NCBI GenBank assembly: GCA_031284365.1
Contig: JAISZX010000037.1
Coordinates: 1 to 49,408, forward strand
DNA from: Holosporaceae bacterium
GTDB lineage: Bacteria > Pseudomonadota > Alphaproteobacteria > UBA3830
Direction of reading: 5' to 3'
DNA: 49,408 nucleotides
Within the stretch, counting starts at the first letter, position 1; every line of letters begins with the position of its first letter. Below the pieces are notes generated by a model that saw only the letters and a list, made by a program, of their open reading frames with translations, did no database searches and was not told where the DNA came from. Position numbers and translations under genes: made by a program. Positions 39,509 to 48,914 of this stretch are shown here, piece by piece.

Positions 39509-40220
39509 CAACGAATTATTTTTAGATGAAATGTTCGGAGCTTTTTGTTTGCAAATTTTCGACACAAAAAAAAGCATCGAAGATAATTCGACAAATGGCG
39601 ACTATAAAGCGCTGCATAAATCCATGAGCATCTTTCTAAAAGCATCCTTGGAGTCAGATAAAATATTATCATTCACCGGTAGCGCAAAAGAAGTCATATA
39701 CATAATGGCAGCAATTGCTGATGATTTTTTTTTAAACATGGAGTGGATCGGGAAAAAATATTGGGAAGAAAATATGTTGGAACAGCGCTACTTCGGGTCG
39801 CAAATTGCCGGAGAAAAATTTTTCGATCGCATAGATGGCCTTATATTAGAAAGTGAACCCCTGTCAACCAAAAAAGCGGAAATTTATTTGAAAGCTTTAT
39901 CTCTCGGATTCAAAGGAAGGTATAGAGGAACCGATGATGAGCAAATTGAAATTGATCAGTATAGAAAAAAGCTTTTCGAATTTATTCAAAGGGCGGATAA
40001 ATCCATTTTTTTAATTGGATATCGTTTGTTCCAAAAAGAGTATACATACACAATTCCAACGATTCATCGAAAACTTTTGCCGGACACTTCCATAATAAAT
40101 TATTTGTGCGCATTTTTTGTATTCATGTTTTTAGTTATTAGCTCCGTTGTTTGGACGTTTGAAACAAGAGATATACAGCGATTGCTAACCAATATATCAA
40201 GCATTGCTCTACGGGAATAA
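39486..40220 (+). CDS. tssL: type VI secretion system protein TssL (DotU/IcmH-like)
   Basis: DotU-like helical domain (KEVIYIMAAIADDFFLNMEWIGKKYWEENMLEQRYFGSQIAGEKFF) and single C-terminal TM. Confidence 0.9.
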   Translation: MCCMQSANNELFLDEMFGAFCLQIFDTKKSIEDNSTNGDYKALHKSMSIFLKASLESDKILSFTGSAKEVIYIMAAIADDFFLNMEWIGKKYWEENMLEQRYFGSQIAGEKFFDRIDGLILESEPLSTKKAEIYLKALSLGFKGRYRGTDDEQIEIDQYRKKLFEFIQRADKSIFLIGYRLFQKEYTYTIPTIHRKLLPDTSIINYLCAFFVFMFLVISSVVWTFETRDIQRLLTNISSIALRE

Positions 40221-40222
40221 AA

Positions 40223-43200
40223 ATGGATATAAAAGAACTGTTGTCCAGCAAAATATCTCTAGTACCAAAGGAATTGGTTCCCGTGATTTCCGTTGGGTTG
40301 ATCGTTATTGCATTCGTACTAATTCTCGTTTTTTTTGCCATATGCGTTGCCTACATAAACATGAAGCCAAAAGTGGTTGTGAAGAAAAACGACCCAAAAA
40401 TAGATAAAAAAAAAGAGGCAATTGCTGTAAAAGTTCGTCACGAAGATCTACCGATACTATCCGGTCGAATGGGAGAATTTTTAACGCTGCTGGGAATTCT
40501 AAATGCCGGACCAGTGACAAAAATTTTCTTCAAAGTCCTGGAAATAATGAAAAATAGTACCTACGATGTTCGTTGGAGGTACAAGCTTCCATGCTTTATG
40601 ATGGTTGGACCCAATGAAAGCGGAAAAACAACACTACTTGATAGTTTAAATTTTGAGCATCTTACTTCAGATGGGTCTTCCATAAATTCAATGTGGAAAT
40701 TGTTCAAAAGTGGAGCTATTTTCGAAATGCCGCAGATGGATTCATCTGAAAACGTAAATAAATTTTGGTCGTTTATAAGCGAACTCTTTGTTTTTATTAG
40801 ACCGCGCCGTCCACTTGACGGAATCATCGTAACGTTGCCAGCCAACATGCTACTTTCTGAATCTTTTGATATAGAAAAGCATGCCAGAGAAATGTTCGAA
40901 CGAATTTTTTATTTTCAACATGATGTAAATTTTCACCTGCCTATATATATTATTATTACAAAAATGGATCTTATTGATGGTTTTGCTGAATTCTCGCATC
41001 TTTTAAACGACAATGCAAAACAGCAGATTTTCGGATGGTCATGTCCATATTCAATTAGTACGGCATTTTCTACCGATTGGATTAATGAGATTTTTCAAAC
41101 AATTAACGATGGTGTAAAAAAAGCAATCCTGAATTTTTCAAAAGAAAAAAGAATAAATGAAGATTTAGAGAAAACAATTTTGTTCGAGTATAACATTCGT
41201 AAAACCAAATCTACATTGACAAAATATTTGTATTCAATGTTTCAAACACACAATCCTGAAGATGGACTAATTTTAAGGGGAGTATATTTTTCTGGACAGC
41301 AAAAACGCGTAGAAGCAATTTGCACGGATATTATTAGACCAATGGCGCTTAGTCCCAACATGAATTTTCCGCTAATCAATTCGTACAACAATAATTTGTA
41401 TTTTGTCCAAGATCTTTTCAAAGAAAAAATTTTCAAAGAACTAAACATTGCGTATCCAATTCGCATAGACGCAATCGATATGAACAAAACTGAACAGCGC
41501 AATAAAATTATAATGGCCACTACATTTAGTGTTATCGCATTTGGGTGGCTCTGGGGAAACAATAAAATAAAAGAGAAAATATATGAATATTATCTGGCGA
41601 TGGCGTCCGTAAAAACAACAATGATAAAGATAAAACACCTGGAATCAAATTTAAAAGGAGAAGAAGATCAAGCACTTATTAACAAAGAAACGGTATTGTT
41701 ACTAAAAAACATGCCCTCAATAAAAAGAATGGATCTTACTTCTATATTCGTCCCTCAATCATGGTTTTCGAAATTACATAAAGAAATTATAGAAACAATA
41801 GGATTAGTTTTTGACTCTGTGATTATTCGTGCGATGTACATAGATATAAATTTAGATACGCGCAATATTCTGCAAAATATTCTTGGAGATTTGAAACTTA
41901 CGGAAAGAAAAAAAGATCTTTTCGATGTAAATTCGTTCGCTAGTTTTAAAAAGCTGTATGGTTTTATAAAACAAATCTGCGATATAGAAAAAGTTAGCGC
42001 TACATATAATTCCATTCGTCGTCTGGAAGACAGAAAAAGCGTTGCTGATCTTACTTACGTTCTGTTCAAAGAAAATTTCAATATTGCGGACGAAATAAAA
42101 GATCGTATTCCAAATAAAAAATTGATTCCACCTAAATTTGATATAAATTTATTTGGCAAAAAGATAAAATCAAATCTAGAAATTATATATACAACTTTTT
42201 TAAATGATGTATTTGATGCAGTAATTGAAAAGATATTGCAAAATTTATCACAAGATATAGAAAAAATAGTAGATACGTCGCAAAATGCCAAAATGAGTTA
42301 TTCAGTTGCAGAGTTGGCCAAACTATACGGTAAAACTGTGCTAGTTTCAGATATTTTGAAAAATAAAAATTTTGCATGGATAGCTAAAGATCATTTTTGT
42401 CCCTGTGAAGAGTACGTAAAAGTAATGAATAATCTCGTGGAGTCGGACGTTATTGAAAGAAGTTGCGTAAAAGAACTAATAAGAACTGGAGAGCTCGAAT
42501 TTCATAAATTTAAGGCAAGACTGCTTGAGTACAAAACAGATTTGACAGGAACGCTATTATCTCCCAACGTACAAACTACGTCAGCTGGATTCAATAATTT
42601 CCAAAATGAAATAAAATCGGTTCTAGAGCAACCTTTTATTTGTGTGACACCAAAAGGAAAACTTTCCACAATTATTCTTGAAGATAAGATGTTGATTTGG
42701 GATCTCAAACGATTGAAAGATCTTTCCGGTCTGATCGATAAATATTACGATTTTTCGGAAAATATGCCGCCTGATATGCGTGCGCAGTATTTTGAAATGT
42801 ACAAAACAATCGCTCGCAAATGTTTTTATCCGATAATTAGCTCTACGCTTGGTAGTGCACAAATTTTTGACGACATACCTGTGGGCCATTCCAACGATCT
42901 GCTGGAAGATGCATACAAACGTCAAACAGCGAACATTAGAGGAGCATCTTTCGCCCTTCCGAAAATTGCAAAAATAATAGATGAAATGGAGGAAGAGGAC
43001 AACGCGAAAGATTGTGGTTTCTCTTTAATGATTGTGTCGCATTACTCCGCTTTGCTCGAAAGAATCGATGCTCTTTTCAATCAGGAAAAACCTTACTCTG
43101 CTGAACATGCGGTTTTTGATAATTGGGATGGAAATACAACTCCGCGGTATCTTAACATTGATAACCAAGAAGGATTAAAGCAATATCTTACAGCCCAGTT

Positions 43201-44326
43201 CGAAAGAATCCGCTTTCTTGCAAAAGATCTTGCTTCTCCCATCGTAGATCTTTTATCGATGCCACATTTCATAGAAAAGGTAAAAAATCGAAAAATTCTA
43301 AACAAATGGAAGGAGATAATTAATAGCGTATATGATTACGAGAGTAAGAAACCAGGAAACTCCATCACGGCTCTTGAGAATTTTATTTCCGATAATTTAT
43401 CTAAAATTTCCATAGGATCATTTGATGAACAGGGAGAAATTAAAACAATATCGCAGACTGGCGGAGATTATTTTCTATCCAAGCGTTCAGATGTGGCAAA
43501 ATCGTTGATGTCACGAGCCGATGTAATCCAATATGAAAAAGCCGCTAACGCATATACAAAAATACAAAAATTCTTCAATGAGAATCTCGCATATAAATTT
43601 CCATTTGGGAAATCAAAAATAGATGCAACATTAAAGGATATTGAGAATTTCATCAATTTATATGAGCAAAATTCCCAAAACGTATTAAATGTCCTTGATA
43701 AAAATCAAAAAAGAAAGAATGTAAATGAAAAATCTCTGGAATTTTTAGAATCTATGAACGACAAACTGATTCCCTTTTTAAAAACTTGGATCGCGCATTC
43801 TAAAACATCCGATGCAAATAACGCTTTGATTACTTTTAATGTGCAGACGCGTCCTTCTCCAGAACTGGAATCTCTCACGTCATCTGTCATGGATAGAGAG
43901 TTCAAAATAGATAACGTCCAGATAGCTGACAATGCTAACGCTTTGTTTTTTAATGGAAATAAAGTAGACATGCTTTTCAGTTGGGTGTCATCGTCCGATG
44001 AAAAACCGAATGAAAAAAGCGCCACCGGCAATATGCTCATCGAAGGATCAAATGTCACTTTTTCCTACGACGGAAAATGGGCGATGTTGCGTTTGATCGA
44101 AGAAAATAAAACCAACAAAGAAGCAGAATCTTCCAATGGAGTTATGTTGCAGTTTAACGTTCCAATTATTGACACTTCCAAAAAAAACTCTGAATTAACC
44201 TCAAAAATGGTTATAAAGATTACCCCAATGATTAAAGACGGAGATAAAACTTCGCCAATGGCGTGGCCTATATTTCCCGAATCTTGTCCAGAACTTCACG
44301 AAAACAATGGAGCACATGAAATATGA
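40223..44326 (+). CDS. tssM: type VI secretion system membrane subunit TssM (IcmF)
   Basis: 1367 aa; N-terminal TM, Walker A MMVGPNESGKTTLLDSL, IITKMDLIDGF, IcmF architecture, next to tssL. Confidence 0.95.
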   Translation: MDIKELLSSKISLVPKELVPVISVGLIVIAFVLILVFFAICVAYINMKPKVVVKKNDPKIDKKKEAIAVKVRHEDLPILSGRMGEFLTLLGILNAGPVTKIFFKVLEIMKNSTYDVRWRYKLPCFMMVGPNESGKTTLLDSLNFEHLTSDGSSINSMWKLFKSGAIFEMPQMDSSENVNKFWSFISELFVFIRPRRPLDGIIVTLPANMLLSESFDIEKHAREMFERIFYFQHDVNFHLPIYIIITKMDLIDGFAEFSHLLNDNAKQQIFGWSCPYSISTAFSTDWINEIFQTINDGVKKAILNFSKEKRINEDLEKTILFEYNIRKTKSTLTKYLYSMFQTHNPEDGLILRGVYFSGQQKRVEAICTDIIRPMALSPNMNFPLINSYNNNLYFVQDLFKEKIFKELNIAYPIRIDAIDMNKTEQRNKIIMATTFSVIAFGWLWGNNKIKEKIYEYYLAMASVKTTMIKIKHLESNLKGEEDQALINKETVLLLKNMPSIKRMDLTSIFVPQSWFSKLHKEIIETIGLVFDSVIIRAMYIDINLDTRNILQNILGDLKLTERKKDLFDVNSFASFKKLYGFIKQICDIEKVSATYNSIRRLEDRKSVADLTYVLFKENFNIADEIKDRIPNKKLIPPKFDINLFGKKIKSNLEIIYTTFLNDVFDAVIEKILQNLSQDIEKIVDTSQNAKMSYSVAELAKLYGKTVLVSDILKNKNFAWIAKDHFCPCEEYVKVMNNLVESDVIERSCVKELIRTGELEFHKFKARLLEYKTDLTGTLLSPNVQTTSAGFNNFQNEIKSVLEQPFICVTPKGKLSTIILEDKMLIWDLKRLKDLSGLIDKYYDFSENMPPDMRAQYFEMYKTIARKCFYPIISSTLGSAQIFDDIPVGHSNDLLEDAYKRQTANIRGASFALPKIAKIIDEMEEEDNAKDCGFSLMIVSHYSALLERIDALFNQEKPYSAEHAVFDNWDGNTTPRYLNIDNQEGLKQYLTAQFERIRFLAKDLASPIVDLLSMPHFIEKVKNRKILNKWKEIINSVYDYESKKPGNSITALENFISDNLSKISIGSFDEQGEIKTISQTGGDYFLSKRSDVAKSLMSRADVIQYEKAANAYTKIQKFFNENLAYKFPFGKSKIDATLKDIENFINLYEQNSQNVLNVLDKNQKRKNVNEKSLEFLESMNDKLIPFLKTWIAHSKTSDANNALITFNVQTRPSPELESLTSSVMDREFKIDNVQIADNANALFFNGNKVDMLFSWVSSSDEKPNEKSATGNMLIEGSNVTFSYDGKWAMLRLIEENKTNKEAESSNGVMLQFNVPIIDTSKKNSELTSKMVIKITPMIKDGDKTSPMAWPIFPESCPELHENNGAHEI

Positions 44327-45417
44327 TTAATATAGAAGAGCTTTTATTACCAATTTCGGAAAATAATGAATGCGGTGAAGATTTAAAGTACGATCACATA
44401 TACGACCAAGTAAAAGAATTGCGGCGCGAAGATGATCCACGGTTATCGCAGGGAATTTGGCAAACTGATCTCAAAAAAGCTAATTGGCCAAGCGTAGATC
44501 GTACCTGCACCAATCTTCTGAAAACAAAAACAAAAGATTTACAGATTGCAATCTGGCTTCTGGAATCATGGACTGTCATTGAAAAATTTCATGGATTCAA
44601 TCATGGAATTTTACTTTTACTGGCTTTATGCGAAAAATTTTGGGATGACATCTATCCTGCAATTGACTATGAGAACCACAATTTTATATCTCGGTTATCG
44701 CCTTTTTATTTTTTGGCTGAAAAAGTGCAGGAGAAAATAGTTATTCTTCCAATAGTTAATTCGATGGATTCCATATTGAATAATTATACTTTATCAGATT
44801 GGATGACAGCTCGTCATAATTTTAAAATAAAAAATACAAAGGGATTATCTATGCGAGAAATTCGGAAAAGCGTACTGTCTACGCCAATCGAATTTTTTCA
44901 AAATCTTCAAACAGAAATTATTGAATCAATAAACAATTTAAAAAGGCTCGACAATTTTATAGTTGAAAAATGCGGTAATGATAATTCACCAAGCTTCCGA
45001 GGAATTATTGATTATTTGGAGGACATAAGACGTGTTACATCCAAAAATATTGAAGATAAGAAAAAGCAAATGGATTCACAAAAGCTGCGCGAACAACAGA
45101 ATATTGTCGAATCCCAACAAGTTGACGAAGTTCCACCTACTCCGTTGACAGATCCTGAGCCTCAACAGGGGCCAACATTGGAAAATGCGTACTCAGCAAT
45201 GGAAGAAATTGCAATTTTTTTAGAAAAAGAACAACCGCAAAGCCCAGCTTCGACTCTGCTAAGAATAGCAGGCGCCATCGGTAAGAAAAATTTTCAAGAA
45301 TTACTTGAGATAAATATGAAAAGTGGAACTTCGGTTATGAACACCATTTCCGAACTCTATCGCGCACTAATTGCTATTCCAGATAAAAATGCCGAACCAC
45401 CTAATTCTCCAAAGTAA
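44323..45417 (+). CDS. tssA: type VI secretion system protein TssA
   Basis: ImpA N-terminal domain (LLLPISENNECGEDLKYDHIYDQVKELRREDDPRLSQGIW...ADWPSV-like NWPSVDRTC); overlaps tssM by 4 bp. Confidence 0.92.
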   Translation: MINIEELLLPISENNECGEDLKYDHIYDQVKELRREDDPRLSQGIWQTDLKKANWPSVDRTCTNLLKTKTKDLQIAIWLLESWTVIEKFHGFNHGILLLLALCEKFWDDIYPAIDYENHNFISRLSPFYFLAEKVQEKIVILPIVNSMDSILNNYTLSDWMTARHNFKIKNTKGLSMREIRKSVLSTPIEFFQNLQTEIIESINNLKRLDNFIVEKCGNDNSPSFRGIIDYLEDIRRVTSKNIEDKKKQMDSQKLREQQNIVESQQVDEVPPTPLTDPEPQQGPTLENAYSAMEEIAIFLEKEQPQSPASTLLRIAGAIGKKNFQELLEINMKSGTSVMNTISELYRALIAIPDKNAEPPNSPK

Positions 45418-45421
45418 TAAA

Positions 45422-45676
45422 TATACCCATTCAACTTGAGAAGTTGGATTTAGAGAAGAAGCGGAAGTTATCGTTGATTCGATCAACCATAAATTGTGAT
45501 ATATTTTTCCATGTGCAATTGAAGAAATTTCTTATTGATTCTCGAAATTCTCTGGCAGAAGTGAAGAATCTGTTATTTCTCACGTATTCATTCATGACTT
45601 TCCGTCTCACCTGAATATAATAGGAGCACTTAATCTCGAGACGATGGAAGTTCATGCTCAGTATGGTGCCCCCCAT
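45422..45676 (-). mobile_element. IS630-family transposase 3' remnant with element end
   Basis: Minus-strand ORF 45431-45676 (VMNEYVRNNRFFTSAREFRESIRNFFNCTWKNISQFMVDRINDNFRFF) matches IS630 transposase C-terminal pattern; TATACCCATTCAACTTGAGAAG at the presumed IS end. Confidence 0.7.
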
Positions 45677-45829
45677 TTTTTAGACCAGATTTTGTCGATT
45701 TAGAGTTTCAGTGAGGTTTATCTGAGCATAGATAAAACTTTCAACTCTACAAGCGCCTTCATGATACAACCCACTAAAAGCAATTTTTAAAAATTCATCA
45801 AACTTTTCATTGTCTGAAAACACTCTATC

Positions 45830-46210
45830 TCATTTCTTTCGTGTAAGAAAAGTACTACTAACGGGATTGCAGCAATCACCAAAAACGGCTATTTCAATCG
45901 AAAAATGTAAAGAACGCAAACCGCCATCAGATTGCGTTTTTAACGTTGTTTTTGCGTTATCTCCATGCATGAGTCTTACGTAGTGATTGCGAATATCACT
46001 GTACTTGCCTGATTTTTCTATAAAAGTAACGATACCTTCCTGAGAAGAGCAACCAATCTTATTTGATATATTTCTTATGTGAACGCTTACAGTGTAGGGC
46101 GATATGTTAAGCAGAGAGGCAGAAGACTTCGTCGATCTTCCGTTCATAATGCACGCTATAACATCAATCTCTCTATTCGTAAACTCTACTTCACTAATAG
46201 AAGTCTCCAT
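45830..46210 (-). CDS. LuxR-type helix-turn-helix protein (orphan, possibly truncated)
   Basis: FTNREIDVIACIMNGRSTKSSASLLNISPYTVSVHIRNISNKIG; no receiver domain; C-terminus unassignable. Confidence 0.65.
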   Translation of the reverse strand: METSISEVEFTNREIDVIACIMNGRSTKSSASLLNISPYTVSVHIRNISNKIGCSSQEGIVTFIEKSGKYSDIRNHYVRLMHGDNAKTTLKTQSDGGLRSLHFSIEIAVFGDCCNPVSSTFLTRKK

Positions 46211-46343
46211 TTTTCACCGTACAGTTAAATACTCTAACACAACCAGTGATTGTAATATACACAAGGAAAAACGTTAAATCAAGCCAATTTCGTACCGCCA
46301 TATGAACTCAAACAGAATCGCTTCCTATAGATGATGACGTGTA

Positions 46344-48230
46344 TTACACAACTGGTGGTTGACACATCTCTCGAATTTTTGCGATTGCTTCGTCTGTCGG
46401 CATAGTCTTCTGATTACCATTGGGATATCTAAGAGTTAAATTATCCTGTTTTTCCTCTTCAGCGCCGATAACAACAATGATTGGAGTTTTATCAATAACG
46501 TGTGCTCTTATTTTGTACGAAATTTTCTCCGACCTTGTATCCAACTCAGTTCTTAATCCAAGTTGATCAAGTTTCCGAAAAATTTCCATTGCGTGATTAT
46601 CCAAATCGTTTGTAATAGTCGCAACAATTACTTGCACTGGGCTGAGCCACATCGGAACTCGTCCGGCGTAATGTTCAAGCAAAATTCCGATAAATCGCTC
46701 AAGAGATCCAAGAATAGCCCTATGCAACATTATAGGATGATGCTTCTGTCCGTCTTCTCCTGTGTACCACGCTCCAAGTTTTTCTGGTAGTTGGAAATCG
46801 ACCTGCAGAGTGCCACATTGCCATTCGCGACCAATCTTATCTTTTAGCACAAATTCTAATTTTGGACCATAGAAGGCTCCCTCTCCTTTATTCAATGTAA
46901 AATCTAGCCCAGACTCAATAGTCGCTTTTTTGAGAAGATCCTCTGCGAGATCCCAAACCTCATCAGACCCTGTTCTCTTCTCGGGACGGTCCGAAAATTT
47001 CACGCTAAATGTGTCAAAACCGAGATCCTTGTAGACTTTGGCTAGTAACAAGCAGAATTTTTTTGTTTCCGAGTTGATTTGCTCCAACGTACAGAAAATG
47101 TGAGCATCATCTTGTGTAAATCCGCGGACCCTCATAGCACCGTACAGAGCGCCAGACGGCTCATTTCTGTGACAGCAGCCAAATTCTGCAATACGAATTG
47201 GCAAATCCCTGTAGCTTTTCACTCCCTGCTTGAAAATTTGCACAGCCCCAGGACAATTCATTGGTTTAATGGCCAAAATTCGCCCATCTGACTCGGCGAT
47301 AAACATATGTTCACGGTATTTCTCCCAATGGCCAGACGCTTCCCAGAGTGAACGGTCAATCATCTGAGGAGTGCATACTTCTACGTATCCATCTTTATGA
47401 ATACATTGCTTTATGTAATCTTTTAGGATGTTATACATTGTCCATCCCTTTGGATGCCAAAAAATACACCCGGGAGATTCTTCTTGCATGTGAAAAAGAT
47501 CCATCTCTTTTGCTATTCGTCGATGATCTCTCCTTTCGGCTTCCGCAAGATTTAATAAATACCTATCCAAATCTTCTTTTGTAAACCAAGATGTTGCATA
47601 AATTCTTTGCAACATGTTTCTCTTTGAGTCTCCACGCCAGTAAGCTCCGGCTATTTTCATTAATTTAAAGTATGGAGATACTTTCCCGGTTTTTGAAAGG
47701 TGTGGACCGCGGCACAAATCTACGAAAGTATCACCATGCCAATAAACAGAAACATTCTCTACGTTAAGATCTTGAATCAATTCAGCTTTGAAAGGTTCCT
47801 CGCAATCTGTGAACATTTCGATAGCGTCATCCTTCGACATTATCTCACGTGTAATCGTATAATTTCTCTTAATAATTTCCCTCATTTTCTTTTCGATTTT
47901 ATCGAAAAGTTCCGGAGTTATTTGGTGATCACAGGAAATATCGTAGTAAAATCCGTTATCTATCACTGGTCCAATTGCTATTTTTGCGTTCGGCCAGAGC
48001 TCTTTTAACGCATGAGCCATAACATGTGAAGTGGTATGTCTCATAATTCCGAGAGCTAATGGGTGCTCTTCTGTGACGAACTCTACAACCGCATCTTCTG
48101 AAACAATTGCGGAAAGATCAAGCGCAACTCCATCCACAACCATTGCAATGGCTTTTTTTACGCCATTGTGCTTCATTAAATCGAATCCTGAAATTTTACT
48201 GCTCATTGTAATACTCCGAAGTACGACCAT
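46344..48230 (-). CDS. thrS: threonyl-tRNA synthetase
   Basis: KPMNCPGAVQIFKQG, FGCCHRNEPSGALYGAMRVRGFTQDDAHIF, GEGAFYGPKLEF; likely start ATG at 48206 with GGAG RBS. Confidence 0.97.
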   Translation of the reverse strand: MVVLRSITMSSKISGFDLMKHNGVKKAIAMVVDGVALDLSAIVSEDAVVEFVTEEHPLALGIMRHTTSHVMAHALKELWPNAKIAIGPVIDNGFYYDISCDHQITPELFDKIEKKMREIIKRNYTITREIMSKDDAIEMFTDCEEPFKAELIQDLNVENVSVYWHGDTFVDLCRGPHLSKTGKVSPYFKLMKIAGAYWRGDSKRNMLQRIYATSWFTKEDLDRYLLNLAEAERRDHRRIAKEMDLFHMQEESPGCIFWHPKGWTMYNILKDYIKQCIHKDGYVEVCTPQMIDRSLWEASGHWEKYREHMFIAESDGRILAIKPMNCPGAVQIFKQGVKSYRDLPIRIAEFGCCHRNEPSGALYGAMRVRGFTQDDAHIFCTLEQINSETKKFCLLLAKVYKDLGFDTFSVKFSDRPEKRTGSDEVWDLAEDLLKKATIESGLDFTLNKGEGAFYGPKLEFVLKDKIGREWQCGTLQVDFQLPEKLGAWYTGEDGQKHHPIMLHRAILGSLERFIGILLEHYAGRVPMWLSPVQVIVATITNDLDNHAMEIFRKLDQLGLRTELDTRSEKISYKIRAHVIDKTPIIVVIGAEEEKQDNLTLRYPNGNQKTMPTDEAIAKIREMCQPPVV

Positions 48231-48670
48231 ATTCTATAATTATTTTTCGAAATTTACTACCCACTGAATTCAAAAAAGCTGGACATTTCAGTCGTGGTAA
48301 CGTTATATGCGATGGCAAGCATCTCAAATATAAGCTTTGCAGAGAAACCATTGAAAGTTGTTTATTTGCATTGCGATCACAATTTATAAAATCGTCTAGT
48401 GATCTTAGACGCATTGTTTTGGTATTTGCTAAAAAACTAGCACCAATTCCATTAAAAAACATTTTTTCTCCTAATTTAAATAATATTTTTTTAAAACGAC
48501 GCGATCTACGCCGTTTAACTGATCTTTTCAATCTTTGGACATCTTACAACAATTCTATTGAAAAGTCAAGATTTTTTATTTTTCAATAAAAACAATAAAA
48601 TCAACGCATTAACCGCATCGCTTTGTTTCTTTATTGAATCTGTCGTAAAAATTAATCCTAAAAAAAGCTA

Positions 48671-48747
48671 TGGTAGCGGGAGAGGGAATTGAACCCCCGA
48701 CACGCGGATTATGATTCCGCTGCTCTAACCAACTGAGCTACCCCGCC
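48671..48747 (-). tRNA. tRNA-Met (anticodon CAT, elongator type)
   Basis: GGCGGGGTAGCTCAGTTGGTTAGAGCAGCGGAATCATAATCCGCGTGTCGGGGGTTCAATTCCCTCTCCCGCTACCA. Confidence 0.93.
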
Positions 48748-48914
48748 ATACCTTTTGCGCATTATAACCTAAATAAATGATAAAGTGAACAATAAAAAAA
48801 TATTTGTGTAGGTTCAATCAGTTCACCAATCCAAGGGTAAAATGCGCCAATGGTACTGGCTAAGAATTGCATCTACTGTTTTATTAGAAATTGCTGAAAA
48901 TTTGGATTTCTAAT

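Noticed and set aside
48196-48531. 111-aa minus-strand ORF upstream of thrS
   Set aside because: Overlaps the thrS start and has no recognisable domain; kept only as part of the unexplained-tract finding.
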